Below are positions 12,322 through 23,200 of a stretch of 64,000 bases of DNA, in pieces (position 1 is the first letter of the stretch; the number at the start of each line of letters is the position of its first letter). The DNA comes from Allantophomopsis cytisporea (taxonomy: Eukaryota > Ascomycota > Leotiomycetes > Phacidiales > Phacidiaceae). The position numbers and the translations under genes are program-made. The notes beneath the pieces were generated by a model. It worked only from the letters and a program-made list of their open reading frames with translations. It had not been told where the DNA came from and did no database searches. Where the stretch lies: assembly GCA_024752435.1 (NCBI GenBank), contig CP103037.1, forward strand, positions 868,001 through 932,000. Direction: 5' to 3'.

Positions 12322-12776
12322 TATGTTTTCAACCTAGAGCTGGAAGCCCAGCGCAAAAGAGCAACACTGCGAATAAGAGCTTGAGTTTCTCGTGGCATTC
12401 TGGCATTATATAGGTGAGGCATTATATAGGTAGAAGAGAGAAGAAAGGTCTGGCAAAAATCCCAGGATCGACTCCAGGATAGGTACTGGAAGGACTTGGA
12501 ACGAGTCCATATCTCTCGTTTGTGTTTTTGAATGATGAAACTTGGTCAACATTAGAAGGTCGTGAAATATATCAGCTCTATATATAAATAGCTAGACCCT
12601 GTACGATAGGTAACTTGATTAGGACGTAGCATCTAAAAGTCGTATCATGTGACCACTTTTATCAAGTGCTTTGTGTTTTCGGATCCGCAACCATTGACCA
12701 ACACACGGAGAAGTTGTACTCCATCTTTCTTAACTTTATTATATTCTCCATTTTTTACGCCTTCATTATTTCTCGT
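12322..12776. other. Intergenic with a 14 bp direct repeat
   Basis: The 14 bp unit GGCATTATATAGGT occurs at 12402-12415 and 12418-12431. Otherwise only the 3' flank of pICln is recognised here. Confidence 0.6.
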
Positions 12777-12812
12777 TCATTCGGTTCTCCTCCACTTATT
12801 CTCATCATCATC
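12673..12812 (+). repeat. Source copy of the duplicated pICln 3' end and flank
   Basis: Partner of 10776-10925; see that entry. The intact pICln stop codon lies inside it. Confidence 0.75.
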
Positions 12813-13730
12813 ATCACCCTCCTCATCCTCCTCCCGCGCTCTAACTCTTCCAGCTCCCTCACCAAGCACTTGTACAGCATCTCCGTCGCCCTCTCCATGC
12901 TCATCCCCACCACCAATCCACTCTCCATCGGCATTGAAAAACTCCCCCACATTCTCCGCAGTGATCCAGCCTCCACTTCCAGGGAACGGCGGCGGTAATC
13001 CCCCATCCGTAGCACCTCTGATGGCTCCTGGCAGCCCAGTAATTCCTTCATAGCCTACGCTTCCCTCGAATCTTACTCTATCTTCATCGTCCTCGCCATC
13101 CTCTCCAGCTGCTGGATCAGGATGTAAATTGCTGCAGTTGCTCACGCTTGTAAAAAGATCCTGGATTGCCGAGGCCGTGTCGGTATCAAAGTTAGAAGGT
13201 GTGATGGAAGGAGGAGGAATGAGCGTTAATTCGACGCTGGCGCCCATTTCGTCTTCAGAGGCATCTTCGGCTGGAGAGAGCTCTAAGAGCATATATAATC
13301 CCTGGACTTCTTCTGTAGAGGTTGGAGAGGGGAGACGTTGGATCGCATGGAGGGAAATTGAAGGATATGGGATCGAGATGCCAGTTGAGGTTGCAGAATT
13401 CCAAAGTGTCAGATTCCTGGAAGCAGAATTAGTATCATGCTATTAGTGGAAGGCAGCGACGTACTCTGAGCTCACAAATACGTTCACTTTCTCCACTGAT
13501 GTAGCATTCGAGTCTCCGTTTGTCTGTCCATTTGAAGCACCATTCGTGTCAGCTGCAAAAATTGGCAGCTCATCTTTTTGCGCCGAAGGAATGAGAGCAT
13601 GCGCCGAGGTACAGTGATAATGAAGGATAGGCTTTGCGACGTAGAAGCTGGAGGGAGTTTGGGATTGGTGATCGGAGAGAGGAGTAAAGCTGTCTAATGT
13701 TGGCTCGGAGCGGATGGTAGTTAACGGCAT
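12777..13730 (-). CDS. pICln / methylosome chaperone (ICln family)
   Basis: Exons 13730-13465 and 13416-12777 join across a 48 nt intron (GTACGT..CCAG, phase 2) to give 301 residues. The ATG at 13730 is chosen because the family starts close to MPLTTIR; codons upstream have no further support. The N-terminal half is a PH-like ICln fold with VFVSSENLTLWNS and ISIPYPSISLHAIQR. The second half is acidic (DGEDDEDRVRFEGS, then EEDEEGDDDDENKWRR). In animals and fission yeast pICln holds Sm proteins, presents them to the PRMT5 methylosome and guides snRNP assembly; the old name as a chloride channel regulator is not a function to assume. The last coding bases and the downstream flank are duplicated in degraded form at 10776-10925. 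Confidence 0.85.
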
Positions 13731-14152
13731 TTTCGAGGATGTGGAGAGTAATCGCAAAGATTGAGAAAGGTGTGATGTCAGAATCGATCAAGGTATGTTT
13801 TGCTAGTAGCTGCGTTGCCCCGCGAAATTTAATCGTGGGGAGAAAGCCTCATGAACGAGGCGCACTTTTTGAGGGTCCCATATAATATCACCTAGAAACA
13901 CAATCATTTTGTTTCATCATTCTTTGCGCACCCTATCTATTCTACCTAATAAAAAGAGTGTGAACTTACTCTTCATGCTGGAACATAGTATCAAGACCCA
14001 CTTTTCGTATAAAGTCTTTGCGTAAAGTAACTCGGCTTCGCCTAACCAGACACAAGTACTGGTAACATATTCATTACGACGACTTTCATGTTGGACACAC
14101 ATGAGTTGGTATTATTATTGTATATTCTACTATCAATGTTGCAGCTGAGCTA
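13731..14152. other. Intergenic
   Basis: Promoter side of pICln and 3' flank of the next minus-strand gene; nothing further recognised. Confidence 0.6.
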
Positions 14153-15466
14153 CTACTTCAAGATCTCGCTCTTCCAATCACCGTTGAAATCGGGATCTTG
14201 AAGCTTTGCTCTTATAGCATTGACCGGCTCTTCCATACCCGGAATTTCCGCAGCCCGACTTAGCCAACCATTTGATGACGCCTGTTCACCTCTAAGTCCC
14301 ATAATAAGTCCCAGCTTGATCATGCATTCCCCGTCTCTTGCCTCAGCTCCTACGAGAAACCAGTCTGTCGCAAGTGACACACCTTCCAGCTTCTTTTCAG
14401 TTGTCAGCTTCTCCATAGCCTTCTTAAAATACAGAACTCCCAGATCGCGAGTTGCCTCTAAGACTCCTGAGCTTGCAGCTTTCAAGAGATATATCTCTCT
14501 GTTCTCTGAGGAGGGAGCCTCTAACTGGGCAAGATGATAGTATGCAATTGGATTATCATATTCTAGCGCAGCCTTGCTGAATACCTCCTTTGCTTCTGTA
14601 GGTGATGACTTTTTAAGCAACAGGCCTAGACGAACAAAAGCATCATGCTGGCTTGCGCCAAATACCAACGGCTCTGATGCTTGCGTAGAATCCATTGCAA
14701 GACGATACCATCCCATAGCCTCCTTGATAGCTCCCTGAACCTCGCACACTTGGCCTTGCAAAAACTGTGCCTCCAAAAGATCTGAGCGGGCAAGCTCTAG
14801 GAGATGTTTCCTTGGACGGATCATATCCCTTCGCGATAGTGCATTGAACTTGATCCCATTCTGCATTACTTCCAGTGTGCAAGAAGCGTCACCAAGGTCA
14901 GTCCCACTGAAGAGCAGGTCTCTCCCTAGAGTACGTTGAGCTGTCTTGGGACAGCGAACCAGGATTCTTGCTATCTGAGAAAATATGGAAGGTTGGAGTT
15001 CATGTTCTAGATATCTTAGCTCAGCGATCTGTAAAAAGGAGGAGACTTACGTACTGTCAAGAAGAGTTTTTACTTCATTAGGAGTACGCGCTGGACCTAA
15101 TGCTATATATTCTTGAAGGAGAGAGAAAGCTTTGTCACTGCTAATGGTAAGGACACGGGACAGGCGTGCTGATTCGAGGATCGCAACTGATGGAAGACTG
15201 GCATCTGTGGCCTCTAACTCGGCAAGTTTTCCTACGCCATGGGTACTGTCTTTTACTGCATGGTATTTTAGACCTGTTGAGTGTTTATGGCTTGGAGTCT
15301 TTTCAGGGAGAGGTGATATTTTCTTCGCAATTTGCTCGAACTTCTCGCGCGTTCTTGCCATTTTGCACAATGACGGTGTTGATGAGAGTGGCCGGGTAGC
15401 GAATTGGGAGAAACTTTGCACTTGACATTGTCTCTGATGATTCCGCAAAGTCGATAGTTTGAGCAT
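14153..15466 (-). CDS. Putative mitochondrial TPR/Sel1-like repeat protein
   Basis: Two exons, 15466-15074 and 15028-14153, give 422 residues. The first about 35 residues are Arg/Ser-rich without acids and end RPLSSTPSLCK, typical of a mitochondrial presequence. From about residue 200 on, the protein consists of paired helices with Sel1/TPR spacing, for example ARSDLLEAQFLQGQVCE, AMGWYRLAMDS, AYYHLAQLEA, ATRDLGVLYFKKAME and DGECMIKLGLIMG. The intron was placed by phase: the obvious GTAAGT at 15052 to TTTACAG would be only 22 nt and out of phase. A GTAAAA donor at 15073 gives a 45 nt phase-0 intron and continuous protein. I do not know the specific function; a mitochondrial assembly or scaffold role is only inferred from the architecture. 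Confidence 0.75.
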
Positions 15467-15972
15467 GATGATGAAGTGTTCATTAAAGGTCCGTAGGCCT
15501 TATGGATGTATTGTCGATTTCTCCTGCTCAAATTGCTATACTTAACTTCGTACGCAATGGTTGAACAAGTGACACAAGGTTGTTGTCGCCAGGGCGTAGA
15601 TTAAATAACAAGCCAATTGAAACCACGGAGAACTCTTCCAATCACGAGCAATTCGAAGTCAATTGGAGTTGTAGAGTTGCGATATGTATCACCTTACGCA
15701 GTGGAGACTCTGGGTCCAAGATGAATTATGACGCTCTATCACCATACCACTTTTACCTTTTACATGGAACTGCAGCCGCGCACGGAACAACTCCGCTATG
15801 GAAGGCACAGTCGCTAAATTTATTGTACATGTGAAAGAATCACAACAGATGTGTTTGCCAAGAAAGCCTTCCATATTAATTCCAAGTCGTGTGTTAACAT
15901 TATTTCGTAAGCTATAAAATATCATAGCTTCTCTATAACATCAATGGGTAATCAGATTTCGACTCACTGGTC
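15467..15972. other. Divergent intergenic region
   Basis: Shared 5' flank of the mitochondrial repeat protein (minus) and the SMAP-domain gene (plus). A short upstream coding exon for the latter was looked for and not found. Confidence 0.55.
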
Positions 15973-16854
15973 ATGTATAAGGCTAACAACCACATTCTAG
16001 GATCTACAGAGAACAAGCATGGCGCTGTCAAGCCACCTAAGTCTAAAAAGAAAGACAAAGCGAAGCATGAGGATGCTACTGTAGAGAACAGTTCTAAAGC
16101 AATCGGAGCTTCCACGATAGAGGAATCATCGAAGAAATCGAAAAAGCGAAAGGTTTCAGAAGACGACGAGATCACAAAAGTCAAGAAGTCGAAGAAGTCA
16201 AAAAAATCTACGCATGAATCTGCCGAGGGTTCTGATTCGGATGTGAAGAAAAGTGAGAAGAGCAAGAAATCGAAGAAATCGCAAAAATCTGCCCAAGATC
16301 TCGCAAGTGATGACGAGGAGACCGCTCGAAAGGAGAGGAAACGTCTGAGAAAAGAGCGCAAGGCCCAAGAGGCCGCCTCGAAAGCTGCCGCCCAGCATGA
16401 AGAAAGTCCTGCAGCTAGCAGCGAGGAAAAGAAGAAAAAGCATAAGAAGTCCAAACGCTTGGAGGAGATTTCGGCTGAAACCATAGCTTCTCCGCCATCT
16501 ACGAAAAAGACTAAGACTGAAAAGAAGTCAAAAGGCGACAAACGTGACAAGGAGACCGAAGAGTTTGAGGGTGGAATTTCTACGAAGGCTACGACAGCGT
16601 CTGCATCAACGGAAGCGCATGGGGCTGAACAATGGAATCCCGAGGCTCTGGACGGAGGCGACGCGCGAAGAAATAAGTTTTTAAGACTATTAGGCGCTGG
16701 TAAAGGAGGTGCGGCCAAAAGCAGTTCTAAGAGCGCCGAAACAACGAGAAAAGAGGATATTGCGCGAAGGGAGAATGAGTTGGCTAGACAGTTCGAGGCT
16801 GGTATTCGCATGAAGCACGGGGGTCAAGGAAAAAGAGTAGGACTAGGTGCCTAA
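15973..16854 (+). CDS. Lysine-rich nuclear protein with SMAP domain
   Basis: A single open frame of 293 residues. Residues 15-190 are dominated by Lys/Ser/Glu clusters such as KKSKKSKKS and SEKSKKSKKSQKS, i.e. repeated nuclear-localisation-like and phospho-acceptor stretches. Near residue 220 the segment EQWNPEALDGGDARRNKFLR matches the SMAP (small acidic protein) domain, which also occurs at the end of KNOP1-type nucleolar proteins. The C-terminus is MKHGGQGKRVGLGA. A nucleolar or ribosome-biogenesis role is inferred from composition and the domain. The start is the first ATG of the frame; a short 5' exon cannot be excluded, because family members often have an N-terminal extension. The opposite-strand frame of similar length is a shadow caused by the biased codons. 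Confidence 0.75.
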   Translation: MYKANNHILGSTENKHGAVKPPKSKKKDKAKHEDATVENSSKAIGASTIEESSKKSKKRKVSEDDEITKVKKSKKSKKSTHESAEGSDSDVKKSEKSKKSKKSQKSAQDLASDDEETARKERKRLRKERKAQEAASKAAAQHEESPAASSEEKKKKHKKSKRLEEISAETIASPPSTKKTKTEKKSKGDKRDKETEEFEGGISTKATTASASTEAHGAEQWNPEALDGGDARRNKFLRLLGAGKGGAAKSSSKSAETTRKEDIARRENELARQFEAGIRMKHGGQGKRVGLGA

Positions 16855-17111
16855 ATGCAGCTCCTTTTGATATGATCCAAAGACTGTATTTGAATTGTTT
16901 CCTAGCTCTCATCTTCTCTTCTTCGAGTGGACACTCTTCATCTTATGCGCTGTAGTAGCGCTCTAGATGCAAGCTGATGTTGCAAATCATTGCCGTATCC
17001 CCTCACTAATAACAAGAACCCCATATATACGTCCTCAATCTTGCGGCCCGGCCCCATGAACCCTGAAATTACGCCTTTTGATGCTCCAAAATAACCAGCC
17101 TTATACGTTGT

Positions 17112-17415
17112 TTAGAAGAAGAAACGCGACAATAACTCGAAGACTAGACCACCGAAGATGACAAATGCCAGAACAGCTGGAACCATGTTAAAAACTATCG
17201 GGCGATCCATATAGACAACACTTACCCAACCATACAGGGGAGATTGGTGACTTTGTCGACTTCTCCTTTGGCTTGACAGCGCTGCCTGGCTTTCCCCTGG
17301 AGGCATCTTGCGCTTTGGCAAACTTCTGGTTTCTGAGACGTTGTTCGGGAGTTTGGGCCTGTAAACAGTGTTAGAATATATGCGCGGGGGATCAATGTCC
17401 GATTGACAATACCAT
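17112..17415 (-). CDS. RAMP4/SERP-type ER translocon protein (Ysy6-like)
   Basis: Three coding exons, 17415-17413, 17358-17226 and 17176-17112, give a 66-residue protein. The first exon is the ATG alone, followed by GTATTG, and the next exon begins GCC CAA ACT CCC, giving MAQTPEQRLRNQKFAKAQ. A basic, polar cytosolic part follows, then SPVWLAVLAF and one C-terminal membrane helix (VIFGGLVFELLSRFFF). This is the standard layout of RAMP4/SERP1/Ysy6 tail-anchored proteins, which associate with the Sec61 translocon and stabilise membrane proteins during stress. Both introns have GT..AG ends (54 and 49 nt). Length and sequence match the family closely. A naive ORF scan would miss the N-terminal half. 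Confidence 0.93.
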
Positions 17416-18903
17416 TATGAAGAGTGTAGCTTTTCTATAAAATCTGGGCTGGTATTTTGAGAATTGATGCTGCCGAGTGAGAAGATAGGAATGAGTGGAA
17501 AGATACAAAGGAATCTGTGTGTTTGAGGCTGAGGTGTTGTTGTGTAAGTTAAATGGTAAAGCACCCGTGGTAAAGCAAGATGAATCTCGGGAAATGTGTC
17601 TTCATTCCCCCCAGGACAGCTCGCAAACGGATAGCCTTGCCGGGGACAAGGCTGTGTGGCTGTGAACGTTTTAGTGCGATGATGCGGCCGCCTACCAAAA
17701 TGGTGGCTAGGGCGTGCTGAGCATGCCTATCCCGACGCCTGGAAACGCCCGCATATTCTTATCGTCTCCACGTCTATCAACCTAAAGTCAGATGAAAACT
17801 AAGGTATATTTACATTTTCACGATAATTATACTCACAGCTTTTTTAAAGTTATTTAATTTATTTTTCTAATAAGAATCGAACCCATGGTGTATTCATAAC
17901 GCTGAGGCTATTCAAAGGAAACAGATATGTTGGGGAATACATACACATTACACATCGTCAACGTCTACCTTAATAGGAAAATAGGCAAGTTAAGTTGGGA
18001 TATACGATGTTCTAAAAACTGTCAGCTGTCTTTTGAAGAATAATATTGAGGCAAATCATGATGCCGTAGAACATAGGCTTCGATGGTCAGGTTGTACGTA
18101 TGCTAATCAAATGGCTGATGCAAATGAATTTTGGATAGTCGAGAGCCAGAGGAGAGCGCCGGAATTGGTAGAAATCGATGCAGTAAAACACGCAATAACC
18201 CCTTTTCACTGAACTACTAGCGCAGCAAAATAACTAGAATAGAAATTTACCATAACGATTCCCTATCTTCAGATTAGAGACTTGTCATTTTGTCAGATGA
18301 TTTTGATTATCCAGATCGTCTGCTGCTTCATGTTAGGTGCTGATATCGAAAGAGATAGTAAATTCAGAGCTTGGAACGTAGGTAAAGGACTCTCAGACAC
18401 CATGTAAACATAGTGCCATCTTATTTCTCATGCTAAAATACCTATGAGATGTCAAGTTAACGGAACGGATTAAACGAATTCATGAATATTTGTCTTCACG
18501 TCTTGGCAAGCTTTCTGAAATAAGAATATTTCTATCATATCGGTATCCGTATCCTCCATGTTGGTCTTATTCTATCCCATCTATTTAGTGTGGTTGCAAA
18601 TTGCGCGTATCTTGCAGTTCGTTGTTCTAATCTTGACTCTTCAGCTACCAAGCCCTTCATAAACCTCCGACTCTTCACTTCCCCACCAAGTGTTCTTCCA
18701 TATCGATCTCTTGACTAAACTCGGCTTGCCCACCCCAGCAGTCTCAGAAGCAAGTTCGCGCCCTCACTGCGCCCCTAAGCTCTTTTCACTGCTGATTGGG
18801 CGGGTGTGAATCGCCAAAGCTTTCTTCGTGCAAGAGTGAATGCATATATGTTTTGTAATGGGAGGTGCGTCTTGCCTCGTGGTGATTATATTAATGAATG
18901 TGT
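17416..18903. other. Intergenic, AT-rich, with a tRNA-like relic
   Basis: No protein gene is seen. On the minus strand around 17865-17930 there is a B-box-like GGGTTCGATTC with a T-arm that folds through two G-U pairs, and a weak A-box-like TAGCCTCAGCG. No acceptor stem can be closed, so this is at best a decayed tRNA or SINE fragment. Confidence 0.5.
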
Positions 18904-20270
18904 TTATACAACGTGGGTGTCTACTTGAGTTTGCACGACCGTCTTTCTGATACCCCAGTCAGTAGCCTTTGGTTGTCCATGTGGGTTGAAGTCGTCGCTG
19001 CTATCATCGTCACTGATTCTGTTGCTAGGATCATTGCCCCAATCGTTCACTCCTTCCTTCAAGTCGCCCTGCGATTCCGTCCTGTCGATTGCCTTGCCGC
19101 CGGCTCTTTTGCCATCCATATCTGCCCTGACCGTGGTAGTGATTCCATTCTTCGCACCGATATCGTTTCGGAGAGCGAATTCTTCGGGTCCAGTGCGAGT
19201 ATAACCAGCGTTGGTGCCAGTGATGCCAGATTTGGGCCAAGGAGATGAAGTTGGATTGGAGGATGAGCCACCGAACATCTTGGATCGAGAGAAGAAGTTA
19301 TTGAATAAGGGACGAAGCGTAGCAACCTGACAGACGGATTAGAAGTGTGTCATAACAGAGAAGTTTAGGTTTCTTACAGAAGCCGCAGTAAGCCCAATGC
19401 CTGTTTCAGCAGTAGACCAAATTGCTATATCTGAAGTGGCATAGAGGAAATCCGCCGCATTCGTCAATTGATGAAGATATGGAATTCGGACGATTGTAGC
19501 CGTTGAAGCGCTGTTTATCATTGGTTAGCTTTCGCAATCTAACTGGGCAAGCACTTGAGTCTACTTACATAGCACCGACAGAAAGAATAGCAGCAACAGA
19601 AATTTTTGTCTGCCTGTTCATTTGAAGATCCTTAACGAGAAAGACCGGTAGGATTGCTAGCGTCCAGTCCGTCAAACAAGCAATGACCGAATATCCAAAG
19701 AAAGCATCTGTGGTGATGTTTGCATTGATGCAATAACCTTTTGTCGGTACGACCGGAGCGTAACGTTCCCAGAAGAAGGATGTAGGTCTACATTGGAGAA
19801 CGAAGAGTAAAAAGAAAAATATACTGTAGATTTCAGTGAGACCAACAATGACGTATATGATGATTCGCTGGATTTGAGCTACACAGATTCGTAGCAAAAA
19901 CACGCCAATGCTGAGTTTGAGAAACATGTTGGAAAGAACAAAGAGGGGTTCACAAGCCCACCAACTTCTCATAGCGAGTGGGAAATTGCCAGACGTAATT
20001 TCTGCAGCGTGTCGTCCTGTTCCATAATGAACTCCTACAATCTCAAAGGAAGAAAAGGTAATGAAGAACACCTAAGTCCGGATTAGATTATATACATGAT
20101 GACTCAAGAGACTAACACACCTGGGCAAGAACACAAAGATAGTCATCGATTCCGAATGCCTTTTTGACAACGGCTCGACAATAGATTCTAGCACTGACAG
20201 CTATCGTAGTCATAATCAAAAACAGGTAGGTAACAGCAACGATCTGGGGTCCTCTGTTTTCGACCGCCAT
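18904..20270 (-). CDS. Rhodopsin-domain (PTH11-like) integral membrane protein
   Basis: Four exons, 20270-20121, 20071-19569, 19510-19378 and 19326-18904, give 402 residues; all introns are short GT..AG and keep phase. Seven hydrophobic segments are predicted by eye. Family landmarks include ARIYCRAVVKKAFGIDDYLC at the first loop, HYGTGRH, LKLSIGVFLLRI, the conserved LQCRP/W segment, and near the last helix DIAIWSTAETGIGLTAAS followed by ATLRPLF. The C-terminal tail of about 120 residues is polar and Ser/Gly/Asp-rich. Fungal proteins of this family include PTH11, implicated in surface sensing in Magnaporthe, but most members have no known ligand, and G-protein coupling is not shown. Gene and family assignment are firm; the biological role is open. 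Confidence 0.85.
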
Positions 20271-23200
20271 TGCTATGGTGTGGGCGATCTAAAGGCTTTG
20301 GTGTCGATATTTTCTGAACCAGAGTCGTGGTTGGCGAGATATATTCGAAGATCCTACTGAGGACTACGTACAAAATAAAGATGGTGCAGCTGCACTAGGA
20401 AAAAAAAAAATAGAGACAAAAATGAGGGACAAGGATGGAGATGAGATGACAAGGGACGCATGCAGGCATTGGATCTATACATATATGATTCCTTTCCTCC
20501 GTTAGCAACTCGAAGCTTGCAAGGTTAAATTGGTGGCGCCTTCGAACCCAGCTATGTTATGCGGCTCCAATCGTAGATCAGGGGATTCGGGGACCGGGAG
20601 ATTATAAGCTTCTAGGCTGTGTGGTAAGGGTATTTGTTACCGGACCATTTTATAAGCGTTATGTACTAAACGTCTGCCCGATAAGGAGCCGTTAAAGACT
20701 AATGGTCTTTTGTTTTTCATGCAAAATCGACGGAGTACAGAGACAGTCGATTAGGGATTCGCTGGTGGGTAGCCATCCAGGCACTGGTCTCTTGATCTGG
20801 GGTTTACGCGCCGCGGAAGTCGGTATCGTACCAGTTGTACCAGATGAATTATGGTTCTTCCATTACACAAACTGTGTGCGTAGTGGTCAAAGTCTAGACC
20901 CGGAAAAGCTGACTGTTCTACCACATCATTGCCCTCTGTCTTTTGACCTACTCTTGACTTGCAGAGGCGATAACAATCTACTGTGTGAGCAGTAGCCTTT
21001 ATGGTACAAGTTCGAGTCTCTTACGCATATCAATCTCTAGGAGAATAACATCAACTGTAGCTAATATCTTGGAAGCCTTCGAGTCAATGTCTGTTTGGAT
21101 TGCATCAGTAGAGTTGTCAGCTCCAAGAGATGCTGTGACTATGACAGAACTTGTGAGTTCATCTTCCTATAGTCATTCTCTAATTTCCACGCGCAACCTT
21201 ACAACGAGGGCTTTTCAAGTTACTCAAGAACTCAAACCGGTCAAAATATTTACCTTTCAGCCTTCAGCTGATGGTTGTTTTAAATATGTGGAGAATAGAT
21301 AGAATGATTTGACCTCAATTCTTGATATGGCGTGTAGATGACCTTGACCCCAAAGCTCGAAGGTGGAGCTTTATGTGTAGTCTTAGAGACATAGTTCATG
21401 AGTCTACATGGTCTAAATGATATGGTGATAGCTTGTCGAAGTCGATTGCGTCTCTTTAGGCCGGACTCCACGTGTAGTTCGAGCTACTAGAGAGTAGATC
21501 AGCATAGCGGAAGATCTTCTCCAGGATACTTATACTACTGCTCATCGCCATTTCTAAAGAACATCTTATTTCCAGCGGAGATTTTCGGTTCAGGGGTCGA
21601 CAATTGTCAAAGATACGGTATTTGACCGTAGTCATTCACAAGATTGTTGGCGATTGATATGTTCGAAGTCTACTTCCAGTGAAGTTCACGATAATGACCT
21701 GGACTTCATCAATGCTATGCTTCCTACTTTTTCATGAGATCGACACAAAGACAGAGAATTTATGTGGTTCCATATATTATTAGCCACCTTAGTTTATGGC
21801 GTACATGCAGAGCAGTTTACCTAGGTTATTCTACGCGGTAGTTTGCAGTTGTGGCTTATCACTAACGTTAACTAGTTCTGAGGCACAATTTCTAGCCACA
21901 AGACATGGAACAAGGTTACAGCCGTGAACTCTAAGAGACACTTACTGACAGTACTGCATGAATATGCGTTTTCCCCTGAGACAGTAGTCTCGTACGGTCA
22001 CACTCTTGTCTACTCTCAGGTGTAGAGTAGTAACAAGTGTGGCTTGGCGAGGATATTGAAGGTGGAAGTGTGTACATAAGGAGATGCATCGAGTACGTAC
22101 GCACGCACACACATTGGGACGAGAATCTAATCGCCGATCGAGCTAAAACCTATCACGCAGATCACAGATCGCAAACCGCCACGCAGGTTCTTATCACCGA
22201 ACACACCTGGGCCTAAAACAGATCTATGCAGATCACAGATCGCAACTCAGACAGGGCCAAATACGTCTCCACGTCGGTCTTTTCCGATTTCCACTCATGT
22301 CGACATATTACTGTAACCCTTACTTATCACTTGCAGTAGCTCATCTACCTACAGAGCATCTTGGGAGGTCGCTTGAGGTTGCGAGACCAGGTGGAGTTCG
22401 ATGTGGAAACCGGGGGTTTCTTTTCAATCACTCGCGAGACTTAAAAGGTTGAGTGGATCGGACACCACATACATATTACACTCTTATATCTGATTCTAAC
22501 AACAAGCTTTTTGGCTCGAAATCCGCAACTAAATGCAGTACGGATACATCGTTCAACACCAGTCAACCGTGTAGTGGTAATCATACCGTTGACAAATTCT
22601 ATCAGTCAGCCATCAGAAGTCATGTCATCGAGTCCGAGACATTTCCGATGTGGCTATTAGTTCTCATTAAAGTAGTTTCCATATGCTTGGCTTGAAGAAG
22701 TTCTTCACGACTAGCTGGACTATCTCTCCCAATCTGCACTACCTACAACAATCTTTGGGTTAGTGGCCGTCGTATCGCAATTGTCACAGTCTGACCATCA
22801 CGAACTCAAAAGACGAGACCGGGCTGATCGATAGACTGAACGATGGTCCGCTAAGACATTGAGGTAGTTCTACGGGGAAGCCCCACCAGAAACCCACGGA
22901 TATTTACTTACCGACCCTTGGAAAAGGTGAAAAGCGAGTCATGTCTGAGCATTTTATCCCGGATATTGCGACGACTGGGAAGCATGGTTGCGAACGATTT
23001 CAGATTGTTCTATTCACCCTAAGGTACTAGCATGTTCGTCCCTACGCTAGAATTAAATAAACACGTGTTTGGCTTACCTGGCGTACGAAGATACCGGGGA
23101 CAGTAGAGTAGTGTAATCATTGTGGCTCTCACGGCTGAAAGTGAGCAGTTCCCAAGTAAGAATCGCAAACATCGCACCCGCAAAGCTTGTACTTGGTATA

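Noticed and set aside
15933..16811. 292-codon minus-strand frame
   Set aside because: Exact shadow of the lysine-rich SMAP gene; Phe/Ser/Leu-rich composition follows from antisense AAG/TCG codons.
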